From contig DAOUFY010000012.1 in the NCBI GenBank assembly GCA_034429745.1, forward strand, positions 1 to 13,903: a stretch of DNA of 13,903 nt, written 5' to 3'. Under the pieces are notes generated by a model. That model saw only the letters and a list, made by a program, of their open reading frames with translations. It was not told where the DNA came from and searched no databases. The DNA is from JBAXBF01 sp034429745 (GTDB lineage: Bacteria > Chloroflexota > Anaerolineae > Anaerolineales > DRKV01). A program made the translations under genes and the position numbers. Positions within the stretch are counted from its first letter, which is position 1, and every line of letters begins with the position of its first letter. This document shows, one piece after another, positions 5,698-12,800 of this stretch.

Positions 5698-6540
5698 TTA
5701 TGAGCCGTTGGTGCCAATTACCGCAAAGCCAAATGCGCCGGGACCGATATGCGCACCAATGACAGGGGTAATATCCCGCACCATCACATTATCATCCGGC
5801 AAAAACTCAGCAGCCCGCAGGCGCAGTTCACTCACTCGTTCGGGTGCATGGGTATGCAATATCGCAAGCCGTTCGATCACTCCCGCTTCGCGCAGCATTT
5901 CAAGCAGACGTTTTGTTGCATGTTCGCGGGTGCGCACCAGTTCAATACCGGGTTTGCCGCAGTACATTGTCAAGATCGGTTTAAGCTGAAGCAGGGTACC
6001 GAGGCTCGCAACGTACTTATTCATCCTCCCGCTGCGTTTAAGAAATTCCAGTGTATCAATCACCGCAAAAACACGTGTGCGTTTGATCTGATCATAAAGC
6101 GACGTGAGAATTTCCTGTACCGACTTGCCCGCAGCCGCTAACTTCGCAGCCAACTCTACTATAAAGCCGGTTCCTAAACTCAACTGCTGAGAATCCAGTA
6201 CGGTAACCGGCAGCGATTTCGTTTCCTCAGCAGCAGTCTGCGCTACACTTGCCACCGCGCTCAAAGTTTTTGAGATATGGATGGACAGCACCTCGCTAGC
6301 GCCTTCATCTGCCAGTGTTTCGTAGATAGCCCGAAATTTCTGCGGTGATGGCACTGCAGTGGATGGGTGCTGCGGATACGTCGGTAGTTTTGAGTAAAAC
6401 TCCTCGCGGGTAATGTCAATTCCATCCAAAAAACTATCCTGTCCCAAGTGAATGTATAGGGGTACCACGAGAATCCCATATCGGCTTATCGTCTCAGACG
6501 GCAAATCACAAGTACTATCGGTTACAATTCGAACGGTCAA
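5698..6540 (-). CDS. DegV family fatty-acid-binding protein (paralogue 1)
   Basis: This 280-aa EDD-fold protein begins with the family signature VRIVTDSTCDLP (3-14) and ends with ITPVIGAHIGPGAFGFAVIG. DegV/FakB proteins hold a fatty acid and, with FakA, present it for phosphorylation. The carboxylate-contact positions appear kept as T61 (PSTAVPSP) and S94. However, the usual LSGTY motif reads LSAVAS here, so ligand binding may differ. GRMNK is present at about 171-175. The start is TTG at 6540: the signature begins two residues later, no upstream in-frame ATG exists, and AGGATGG lies 6 bases upstream. It is followed 15 bases later by DUF2177, probably in one operon. No fakA kinase gene is in the window. 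Confidence 0.9.
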   Translation of the reverse strand: MTVRIVTDSTCDLPSETISRYGILVVPLYIHLGQDSFLDGIDITREEFYSKLPTYPQHPSTAVPSPQKFRAIYETLADEGASEVLSIHISKTLSAVASVAQTAAEETKSLPVTVLDSQQLSLGTGFIVELAAKLAAAGKSVQEILTSLYDQIKRTRVFAVIDTLEFLKRSGRMNKYVASLGTLLQLKPILTMYCGKPGIELVRTREHATKRLLEMLREAGVIERLAILHTHAPERVSELRLRAAEFLPDDNVMVRDITPVIGAHIGPGAFGFAVIGTNGS

Positions 6541-6683
6541 TTTGCACCATCCTGCGCAAAGATAACTATACTGACAACCCCAGAACTAAAAAATAGGAAC
6601 ATCTATATTTATTCCTATTTTAACCCATTTTAGGTTAAATTCAGCAAGGATTTTTCCTGTCCTTGACAATCTTCACGCAATAG
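6541..6683. promoter_or_regulatory. Leader/intergenic region before degV paralogue 1, with overlapping hairpins
   Basis: Three inverted repeats lie close together. AAAATAGGAA (6590-6599) faces TTCCTATTTT (6612-6621). TTTAACC (6619-6625) faces GGTTAAA (6633-6639). CAAGGA (6645-6650) faces TCCTTG (6660-6665). The first two share bases 6619-6621, so only one can fully form at a time. A weak -10 box TATAGT on the minus strand is at 6565-6570. The structures could be a leader switch for paralogue 1, or the 3' end of the upstream paralogue-2 transcript, which runs into this region. Confidence 0.4.
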
Positions 6684-6763
6684 CCCCTCATCCCCTAGTC
6701 CGTTCTCCTCCAAGCAAAGAAGGGGAAGACCCCCCTCTCCGCTCGCAGCAAGGGGTGAGGTCA
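6684..6763. repeat. Palindromic intergenic repeat, copy 1 (degenerate)
   Basis: This 80-base copy begins CCCCTCATCCCCTAG and ends GGGGTGAGGTCA, the same ends as copy 2 at 7826-7913 and in the same orientation. The outer arms can pair. The inner right hairpin arm is partly lost compared with copy 2. It ends 25 bases after the stop of degV paralogue 2 and could act as its terminator. There is no coding capacity. Elements of this type are, from memory, common in Chloroflexota genomes. Confidence 0.75.
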
Positions 6764-6788
6764 GTATTCGCCCGCTTTTTACTCTTAT

Positions 6789-7640
6789 CTATTCATTCGC
6801 ATACAAACCAATGCCAATCGTGCCCGGCCCTACATGGACGCCGATAACCGGGCTGAACTCCGACGTGATGATCTCGATGCAATTCAAGCGCTTTTCAACC
6901 TCTGTTTGAAAAGCTTGCACCGTTTCGAAGTCATCGGCATGCACAATGCCGACATAAACCGGCCTTCCCTGTGCCTGCTGCTCCGCTAAGGTGATTAAGC
7001 GCTGCAATGCTTTCTTCCTCGTGCGCACGCGCTCCAAAGCGTCTATTTTCCCTTCATTGTTCATGAATAGAATGGGTTTGATGTCAAGCGCAGTCCCTAG
7101 AAAACGCGCCGCCCGATTGATCCGGCCGCCGCGTTGCAAATACTCCAGCGTATCCACAGCAAAAAAGACGCGCAGGCGGTTAGCCACATCTTCCGCTGCC
7201 TGTTTTACTTCCTGCAAGCTTGCCCCTTTTTCCATTGCTCGAACTGCAGCTAGAATAATCATCACTTGCCCAACGGAAGTGATTCGCGTATCAACCACCT
7301 CTACCGGCACTCGATTGAATTGCCGCGCAGCGGTTAACGCTGAATCCACCGTCCCGCTGATGCCTGAAGAAATCAACGGCACAACAATGCCGGCGACACT
7401 TTCATCCGCCAAGCTTTCATAAGCCTTAAGAAAATCTTGTGGGGAGGGCTGAGAAGTCGTGGGCAGGGTTTTGCTGGATTTCAATCGCCGGAAAAATTCG
7501 CTTGGCGTGAGATCTATGCCATCCAGAAAGGTTTCTTCCCCCCAATGAATCTTCAGGGGCACCGTGCGGATTTGATATTTTTCAGCCAATTCGCGAGAAA
7601 GATTTGCTGTGCTGTCTGTTAGGATTGCAATTCTTGCCAT
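6789..7640 (-). CDS. DegV family fatty-acid-binding protein (paralogue 2)
   Basis: This 283-aa protein has the same EDD fold as its neighbour, with IAILTDSTANLS (4-15) at the start and FSPVIGVHVGPGTIGIGLYA at the end. It keeps the canonical fatty-acid pocket: T62 in TTSQPSP and S95 in ISSGISGT. RGGRINR is near 170-176. It is clearly related to, but well diverged from, paralogue 1. The ATG at 7640 is preceded by AAGGAGG with 5-base spacing, the strongest ribosome binding site in the window. It is bracketed by two copies of a palindromic repeat (6684-6763 and 7826-7913). It likely supplies a fatty acid to a FakA-type kinase encoded elsewhere. Confidence 0.93.
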   Translation of the reverse strand: MARIAILTDSTANLSRELAEKYQIRTVPLKIHWGEETFLDGIDLTPSEFFRRLKSSKTLPTTSQPSPQDFLKAYESLADESVAGIVVPLISSGISGTVDSALTAARQFNRVPVEVVDTRITSVGQVMIILAAVRAMEKGASLQEVKQAAEDVANRLRVFFAVDTLEYLQRGGRINRAARFLGTALDIKPILFMNNEGKIDALERVRTRKKALQRLITLAEQQAQGRPVYVGIVHADDFETVQAFQTEVEKRLNCIEIITSEFSPVIGVHVGPGTIGIGLYANE

Positions 7641-7825
7641 TAAGCCTCCTTATTATTACCCATAAGCATGTAATAATGGAAAAACCCTGATGAACGAGGT
7701 TAGAATTCCTCTGCCGATCAACAATAAGTGTGTTTAACAAAACACCCAATTCTTCATACAGTTTCTCAATACAGGCAGCGATAGGTTGAAGCCCCTGTAG
7801 CACAAATGGGTTGGCAGCACTGTTG
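7641..7825. other. Upstream region of degV paralogue 2
   Basis: This stretch holds the AAGGAGG ribosome binding site of degV paralogue 2 and presumably its promoter. No clear -35/-10 pair was found; TAATAAT next to the ribosome binding site is too close to be the -10. On the minus strand one frame stays open from inside the repeat (before 7803) into degV and reads like protein for about 45 residues (QPIAACIEKLYEELGVLLN). It has no ribosome binding site and no natural end, so I do not call it a gene. Confidence 0.4.
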
Positions 7826-7913
7826 CCCCCTCATCCCCTAGCCCCTTCTCCCCCAAGCGGAGAAGGGCAATATCCCCTCTCCTGTTCTAGGAGAGGGGCC
7901 AGGGGTGAGGTCA
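7826..7913. repeat. Palindromic intergenic repeat, copy 2 (intact, three-way junction)
   Basis: The outer arms CCTCATCCCCTAGCC (7829-7843) and GGCCAGGGGTGAGG (7897-7910) pair with a few mismatches. Inside are two perfect hairpins. CCCTTCTCC (7843-7851) pairs with GGAGAAGGG (7859-7867), and CCCCTCTCCT (7874-7883) pairs with AGGAGAGGGG (7889-7898). The element can fold as a cloverleaf in DNA or RNA. It lies between two divergent genes and is oriented like copy 1. It has no coding capacity and resembles REP or miniature palindromic elements. Confidence 0.85.
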
Positions 7914-8139
7914 ATCAGCAAAAGCTTACGCTCTCATTTGACAGTCAGATGTATAATATCATTAACCATTGTTTGCTGCTGATCGGTTAAAAAAGCCAAA
8001 CACAATAACTCCTTTGAACACTAATGGCAACCAAACTATAGCCATTTATCGCAGCGGATCGAATTCCCTCTCGTTGCTCGTCAGGCAGCTAAATAACCAT
8101 TCACTATATGAGTCCGAGTACTCAGAAAGGAGAGTTGTT
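7914..8139 (+). promoter_or_regulatory. Upstream region of the coiled-coil exported protein gene
   Basis: TTGACA (7938-7943) and TATAAT (7952-7957) occur here, but only 8 bases apart, so they cannot form one standard promoter. TATAAT is the more likely functional -10, leaving a leader of about 175 bases. The frame stays open from ATG 7969 into the gene, but that N-terminus is low-complexity and lacks a ribosome binding site. The real start at 8140 has AGAAAGGAG (8124-8132). No strong hairpin was noted. Confidence 0.4.
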
Positions 8140-9105
8140 ATGTCCGGAGAAGATGAGGTTGGAAAACAAAAAAGTTCATTCGGAAAAAGAGATTTTCTTT
8201 ACACCCTATTTGGAGGTATAGCAGCGGCAGTCGCGGGATGGTTAGCCGGCGCATTTCCTCAAAACGAAATCAGTGAACAAGAGGAACTCATCATTAAGTC
8301 CGCTGAAAGCAGGATTTCCGCTCTTGAATCCAAGATCGAAGAATTGAAAAAAGCACTGGAAAAAGTTAAGGCAGAACAGCAAGCAGCTCCACCCACTGCA
8401 ACACCAACTCCTAAAGACAATGCAAGTGAGCTGGAAGAATCCAGCATCTTAGCAACCGAAAGCAGAATTTCCACTCTTGAATCTAAGGTGGAAGAATTGT
8501 CAACCGCCCTAGAACAAAATGGAATAGATAAATCCTTTGCTGAACTAGAAGGGATGTACCAAGAGCGGATTACGTTCCACAAAAAAGAACTCTCTGTTAT
8601 AAATCCTGATGGCGTGCTGCTAAATCTCGTCGCTACAAACGGCGGTGTGGGCATTCGCTTCTATAAAGATTTCGGTTTTGGAAACGAACAAGTAACTAAT
8701 CCTTGGCATATGGGGTGGATAGAGGGACTGAAAGGCTACCAAGGACTGGCAATACTTCGCGACTGGCGATTTACCGCTGCACTTTGGGATGAAGATGGAA
8801 AACTGCTCTTGGGCAGTCTGGACCCCCATCCCCCTGCCAATGAGCCGGCTGAAGCAAGATTGCACGTGAGAGGGAGAGTGAATGAAGTACAAGCTATGAT
8901 TGAGGCTAGTCCAGATCAAACGGATGATATTTTTAAAATCACTAGCGAAAGAAGCGCAACAACCCATCTTGCAGTAAACAGTTCAGGCAACCTCATCATT
9001 GGGTCAAGCAGCCAGCCTCAAAAGATTATCCTTTACGACACATATGATCATCATCCGTACTCCTTAACCGTAGCAAATGGCAAGCTTGCCCTTGCCAGGG
9101 TTTAA
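8140..9105 (+). CDS. Membrane-anchored or exported coiled-coil protein with tail-fibre-like C-terminus
   Basis: This 321-aa protein of unknown family has a charged N-terminus and a KRDFL motif (16-20) resembling a Tat signal. A hydrophobic segment (about 20-39) follows, so the bulk should be outside the membrane. Two near-identical coiled-coil blocks follow (46-74 and 97-125, each with ESRIS.LESK.EEL), joined by the linker APPTATPTPKD. The C-terminal part (about 152-321) is rich in beta strands. Residues 239-288 (ARLHVRGRV...IFKITS...LAVNSSGNLIIG) match a module common in phage tail fibres and trimeric surface proteins. A trimeric fibre is inferred. ATG 8140 is chosen because AGAAAGGAG lies 7 bases upstream. 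The gene appears alone. Confidence 0.8.
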   Translation: MSGEDEVGKQKSSFGKRDFLYTLFGGIAAAVAGWLAGAFPQNEISEQEELIIKSAESRISALESKIEELKKALEKVKAEQQAAPPTATPTPKDNASELEESSILATESRISTLESKVEELSTALEQNGIDKSFAELEGMYQERITFHKKELSVINPDGVLLNLVATNGGVGIRFYKDFGFGNEQVTNPWHMGWIEGLKGYQGLAILRDWRFTAALWDEDGKLLLGSLDPHPPANEPAEARLHVRGRVNEVQAMIEASPDQTDDIFKITSERSATTHLAVNSSGNLIIGSSSQPQKIILYDTYDHHPYSLTVANGKLALARV

Positions 9106-9159
9106 TGGGAGGCACTTTTTACTTCACTCCCAACATTGCAGGCATACCGATAGGCTAAG

Positions 9160-9228
9160 ACACCTCTGCTGAAGAGATTGCCAAATATTTCGCGGGCATT
9201 GACTCCATGGCTATCTTCACAGAGGTGT
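9160..9228. repeat. Imperfect inverted repeat, 15-bp arms
   Basis: ACACCTCTG-C-TGAAGA (9160-9175) is the reverse complement of TCTTCACAGAGGTGT (9214-9228) apart from one bulged C. The 38-base interior contains AAATATTT. It could be a remnant of a miniature mobile element or a structured RNA. No flanking target duplication was noticed. Confidence 0.45.
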
Positions 9229-9365
9229 TCGCCTGCTCGCGTCAGTCTGTCAGCAGGGTCTATTTCTCATCAGCCAGAGAAGAAGCGCTTCCTTATCTAA
9301 ATCTACATCTCTCTTTCAGCATGCTGTTCGTTTGCTTAATTCTTTACTGTTGAACACTTAATATT

Positions 9366-9374
9366 TGATATAAT
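9366..9374 (+). promoter_or_regulatory. Extended -10 promoter of the PPOX oxidoreductase gene
   Basis: TGATATAAT is identical to the element before the DUF1295 gene. It lies 19 bases before the ATG at 9394, so the leader would be only about 12 bases. No ribosome binding site is seen in that leader, and there is no good -35 box. Confidence 0.6.
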
Positions 9375-9393
9375 ATCACCCATCAAATAGCTG

Positions 9394-9783
9394 ATGACTA
9401 CACTTGAATCTTTGATACAGCAAAAATACATCAATGTAACTACCTTCCGCAAGAATGGCAAAGCCGTGCCTACCCCTGTGTGGTTTGTAGCCCGGGACGA
9501 TAAATTATACTCCTTCACTTTCGCATCCAGCGGCAAGGTAAAACGCATTTCCGCCAACGGGCGGGCACAAATTGCCCCCAGCGACTGGCGCGGCAACCCC
9601 CTGTCAGAATTCATCTCTGCCCGCGCCCGCATCATCCCTATGGAAGACCCCCTTTGGAAAGAAATAAAACCGTTATACGAGAAAAAATATGGGCTTCAGT
9701 ATCGCCTCTACCAATGGGCAGAGCGCCTGTTCGGCAATCCGAAGGAAAAGCAAGTTATCCTTGAATTTGAAGTGGAACCTTGA
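9394..9783 (+). CDS. PPOX-class (F420/FMN-dependent) oxidoreductase
   Basis: This 129-aa split-barrel protein belongs to the pyridoxamine-phosphate-oxidase-like superfamily, probably the F420-dependent (Rv2061-like) branch. The diagnostic core is YINVTTFRKNGKAVPTPVWF (12-31), then LYSFTFASSGKVKRISANGRAQIAPSD (38-64), with the cofactor phosphate contacts expected in the T-F-R-K and SGKVKRI segments. The length matches the family. It would reduce a small substrate in the cytoplasm with F420H2 or a flavin. The choice of cofactor and the substrate are unknown. The start ATG has no ribosome binding site but fits the family N-terminus. The extended -10 promoter lies just upstream. The nuclease-helicase gene follows after 79 bases. 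Confidence 0.88.
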   Translation: MTTLESLIQQKYINVTTFRKNGKAVPTPVWFVARDDKLYSFTFASSGKVKRISANGRAQIAPSDWRGNPLSEFISARARIIPMEDPLWKEIKPLYEKKYGLQYRLYQWAERLFGNPKEKQVILEFEVEP

Positions 9784-9862
9784 GGGAGCGCTGCGATGTT
9801 TTTTCCATTAGCCAATAACTGCCTTACCAAAGAAAGCGCTTCCGTTCATAAAATCTCTAGCT
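9784..9862 (+). promoter_or_regulatory. Intergenic hairpin and -10 box before the nuclease-helicase gene
   Basis: GGGAGCGCT (9784-9792), immediately after the oxidoreductase stop, can pair with AGCGCTTCC (9835-9843) with one G-T wobble around a 42-base loop. TAAAAT (9849-9854) ends eight bases before the ATG at 9863 and could be a -10 box giving a nearly leaderless mRNA. Otherwise the gene is read through from the oxidoreductase. Neither signal is strong. Confidence 0.35.
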
Positions 9863-12800
9863 ATGCCTTCTGTCTCTCTTAAACCCGCTGCATTAGCTCA
9901 GTACATCCGGCTTGAAAATTGCGAGCGTTACCTGCGCTTTCAACTTTGCCCCGAAGAAGCTCAGCGTTTGCTGAAAAAATGGAACATCACTATTCAACCC
10001 CTCTCACCCTTGCTGCAGGAGTCCGGCACAGCCTTTGAAGCCAACGTCAGCAAACACATTGCCGCGGCTGCAGAACAAGTCATTGACATGCAGGATCAAC
10101 CGCCCGAGGATACGCTCCAGCAGCTTGCCAGCATCCGCAAGCCAACCATCCTGCTGCAGCCTGCAGTCAATGGGGTGTTGGGAAAATGGGAATGCAGCGG
10201 CCGGGCAGATGCAATCCGCATCGAATCAGAACCAGGCAAAGGCTTGCGCATCATTGTTGCAGATATCAAAGCCTCACGCCAAGAGCGAGTAGAGCACCGC
10301 ATTCAGGCGGCCATATATGCCCGCCTAGTCAGTCAGATGGCACAGGAAAATGGGATCAAGCTCAACGCAATCAGCGCCGCCATATTGACGATGAATGAAG
10401 ATGGGAGCATTCCTTCCCTCAACCCTAAGGTGCCTACTTTTGACCTTGACACGTTTTATACCATCCTCGATCGGCTCGTATCCCACCCTGATAGCAAAGT
10501 TAACCAAATCCTTCAGCTTCCCTTTGAAAAGGTTTTTTATCATCTAAACTATAAGTGCGATGGCTGCTTTTATAACGCACTCTGCATGATCGATTCAGCA
10601 GAGCGCCTAGATATTGCCTTAACTCCAGCTATCTCCGCTGTAGAAAAACGGGCTTTACAGCAACATGGCATCAACACCCTGCCGCAATTGGCAAACCTAA
10701 TGCTCTATCCGAATGACGGCTCTAACAAAATGCAGCCAAACCCGAAATATTTAGCTACATTGGATGAACTCCGCAAATGCTTTTTAGTAGCGTCAAACCT
10801 GCCCCTTTTAGTTCAAAGGGCAAAAGCAGTGCTAAAAGTGTTTGATAAGCAGGTGGAAGCCAAACCTTTTCTGCTTGAGTCCAGCTTCAGCACCCTGCCC
10901 AGCCCTGAAGACCATGCAGGATTAATCAAAATCTTCTTTGATGCCCAACACGACTATATAAGAAACCGCCTTTACCTGTTAAGCGGACTTGTTGTGGGTC
11001 CCAAGGGGGAAAAGCCAATCGTGAAGATTACAGCCGCGCCGCCAACCGATGAGGAGGAATATCGCCTGCTGCGAGAATGGATTTCAGAAGTACTGAGTGC
11101 AGCAAAGCAAGTAAGCAACAGCGATCAAGCGCCATTGCACCTTTATTGCTACAATAAGTATGACCAAAAAGTGCTACTCGAAGCCCTCAAAAGACATATT
11201 GGCACTCACTCAACCATCCCCGGCTTTTTTGACCTCATGACCCAAAGCCCAGCCCTAAGCCAAAACATCCTTTCTTTTCTCTACGATGAGCTTCGAGAAC
11301 GCTACAATCTTGGCTTAACCTGCCTGCCGCTCCATGACGCCGCCCGAAGAATCGGATTTGACTGGCAGGATTTGAAGTATGCATATTATTCCTTTTTTCG
11401 GGCAAAAATGTTCGACAACCGCCGCGCATTCATCCGCGACTCACAGGGCAACCTCCTCCCCTGCCCAGCAGATCTGCCCGAAAATGACTCGCGCCGCCTC
11501 ACCATTGAAGCAGCCAGTCGCTTCAACGCTCAAATACCCCTTGAATATGCATACGCAGCTTGGAACAAGCTACCCGAGATCAAAGAAGAGCGCAAGATCC
11601 TCGATCCATTCAAAGCCGTGAATATCCAAATTCTTACTTCCTTTGCAGAAATGCGGGTGAAAGCGTTAGCCCACATAGAAAATTGGATCAAGGTAAAGGC
11701 AAAACAGATGAGGAAGCCCCCCATTTCGCTTCCAGAAATTGGCAAGCCTGCCCCCTCCTTCAGCCTTCAAACAGCACTTGAAGAATTCTTATTTATGGAA
11801 CACCACAGCTCTCTGCAAGAGCATCGCTTATTCTTCAGCCTGCCAGCCGAACGGCGCATTCAAGCCGGGCGGACAATCCTGCTGAAATACAGCCATCAGA
11901 CTGAGCGCGGTTTGCATGTCTTCATTCCCCAAGCACCTTCAACAGGTTTAAGCCCTGAATCAATGATCAACGCATGCAAATTCAAAGAGGGCGATTGGGT
12001 CGTATTCAATGAACTCACCAATCCTCAACCGTCAGCGAGTGAAATGATTCACGGCCGGTTGGCTGTGATTGAAGAATTATCCAAAGAGCGGGTAATTCTT
12101 CAATTCGTGGATAATGTTCAAGGCAGAGGAAAACTGTTTTGTTATTATCATAAAAGGAACATCACCCCTCAAGTGAATACAAGCTACACCATTGATGAAA
12201 TGGCAGATGACCTCAATGCAGATAAAGTCCTCGCCGCGCTGCACAACATAGATACCAATGTTTTCTACCATTGGCTGGAGCATGCTCCAGCCAACCGCAG
12301 CATTAAAAATGCTGAATTCTACCAGCAATTTATCCATCAAATTGATATGCTGCTTGCAGCTAAAAAAAGAAAGCTCACAAGTGCCCAAAAGAAAATTATC
12401 AGCGAATCGCCGGCTTACCCCTTGGTTCTCATTCAAGGTCCCCCTGGAACAGGGAAAAGCTACACATTAGGTTGGACAATTTTATCCCGCATTGCAGCTG
12501 CTTCCATCCAAGAAAAGACTTGCCGGGTGGCAGTATGCTGCAAGACTCACAACGCCATCAGCGTGGTTATCCGCGCGCTTGCCGAAGCCAAGCAGCAGCT
12601 TTCCGCTTTCCGCCTTTCCCAACTGGGCGGCAATGCCATCTACGATCTACCGATCTATAAAATCATCAGTGGTGAAAAAGCGGAATCCATCCCAGGGGTT
12701 GAATTGCTGAATGTTCACCAAAACCAATCTCGCGTGCCTAAACTTTTAGAAAATTCATTGGTTGTTTTCGGAGCTACCTCAGGCGGATTGTATAATCTCA

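Larger units (their letters stand above)
9106..9393. other. Intergenic region with long inverted repeat and promoter
   Basis: Just after the fibre-like gene, TGGGAG and CTCCCA (about 9108-9131) could form a weak stem. A longer imperfect inverted repeat is at 9160-9175 and 9214-9228. A plus-strand frame without a ribosome binding site is open from 9159 to 9353 (64 codons); it reads somewhat like protein but matches nothing I recognise. The right end holds the promoter of the oxidoreductase gene at 9366-9374. Confidence 0.45.

Noticed and set aside
7582..7803. Minus-strand frame of 73 codons upstream of degV paralogue 2
   Set aside because: It begins at a GTG without a ribosome binding site, overlaps the degV start in another frame and has no family match. 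The part near 7690-7800 looks somewhat protein-like but could be chance or a remnant.
6684..7913. Palindromic repeats as part of a CRISPR array
   Set aside because: There are only two copies, 1.1 kb apart, 80-88 bases long, with complex internal hairpins and a gene between them. There are no spacers and no cas genes.
7938..7957. TTGACA and TATAAT as one standard promoter for the fibre-like gene
   Set aside because: They are only 8 bases apart, far from the needed 16-18.
7969..8139. Longer start for the fibre-like protein at ATG 7969
   Set aside because: The extra 57 residues are low in recognisable structure and would put the membrane segment deep inside. ATG 8140 has an excellent ribosome binding site.
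9159..9353. Plus-strand open frame of 64 codons (contains MAIFTEVFACSRQ)
   Set aside because: It has no ribosome binding site at its ATG (9207), has an inverted repeat across its first third, and matches no family I know. It is possibly a remnant, but this is unsupported.
9863..10610. Fe-S nuclease domain as a Cas4 protein
   Set aside because: The cysteine pattern resembles Cas4, but the domain is part of a large helicase fusion and there are no CRISPR genes nearby. The TM0106/Dna2-like family fits better.
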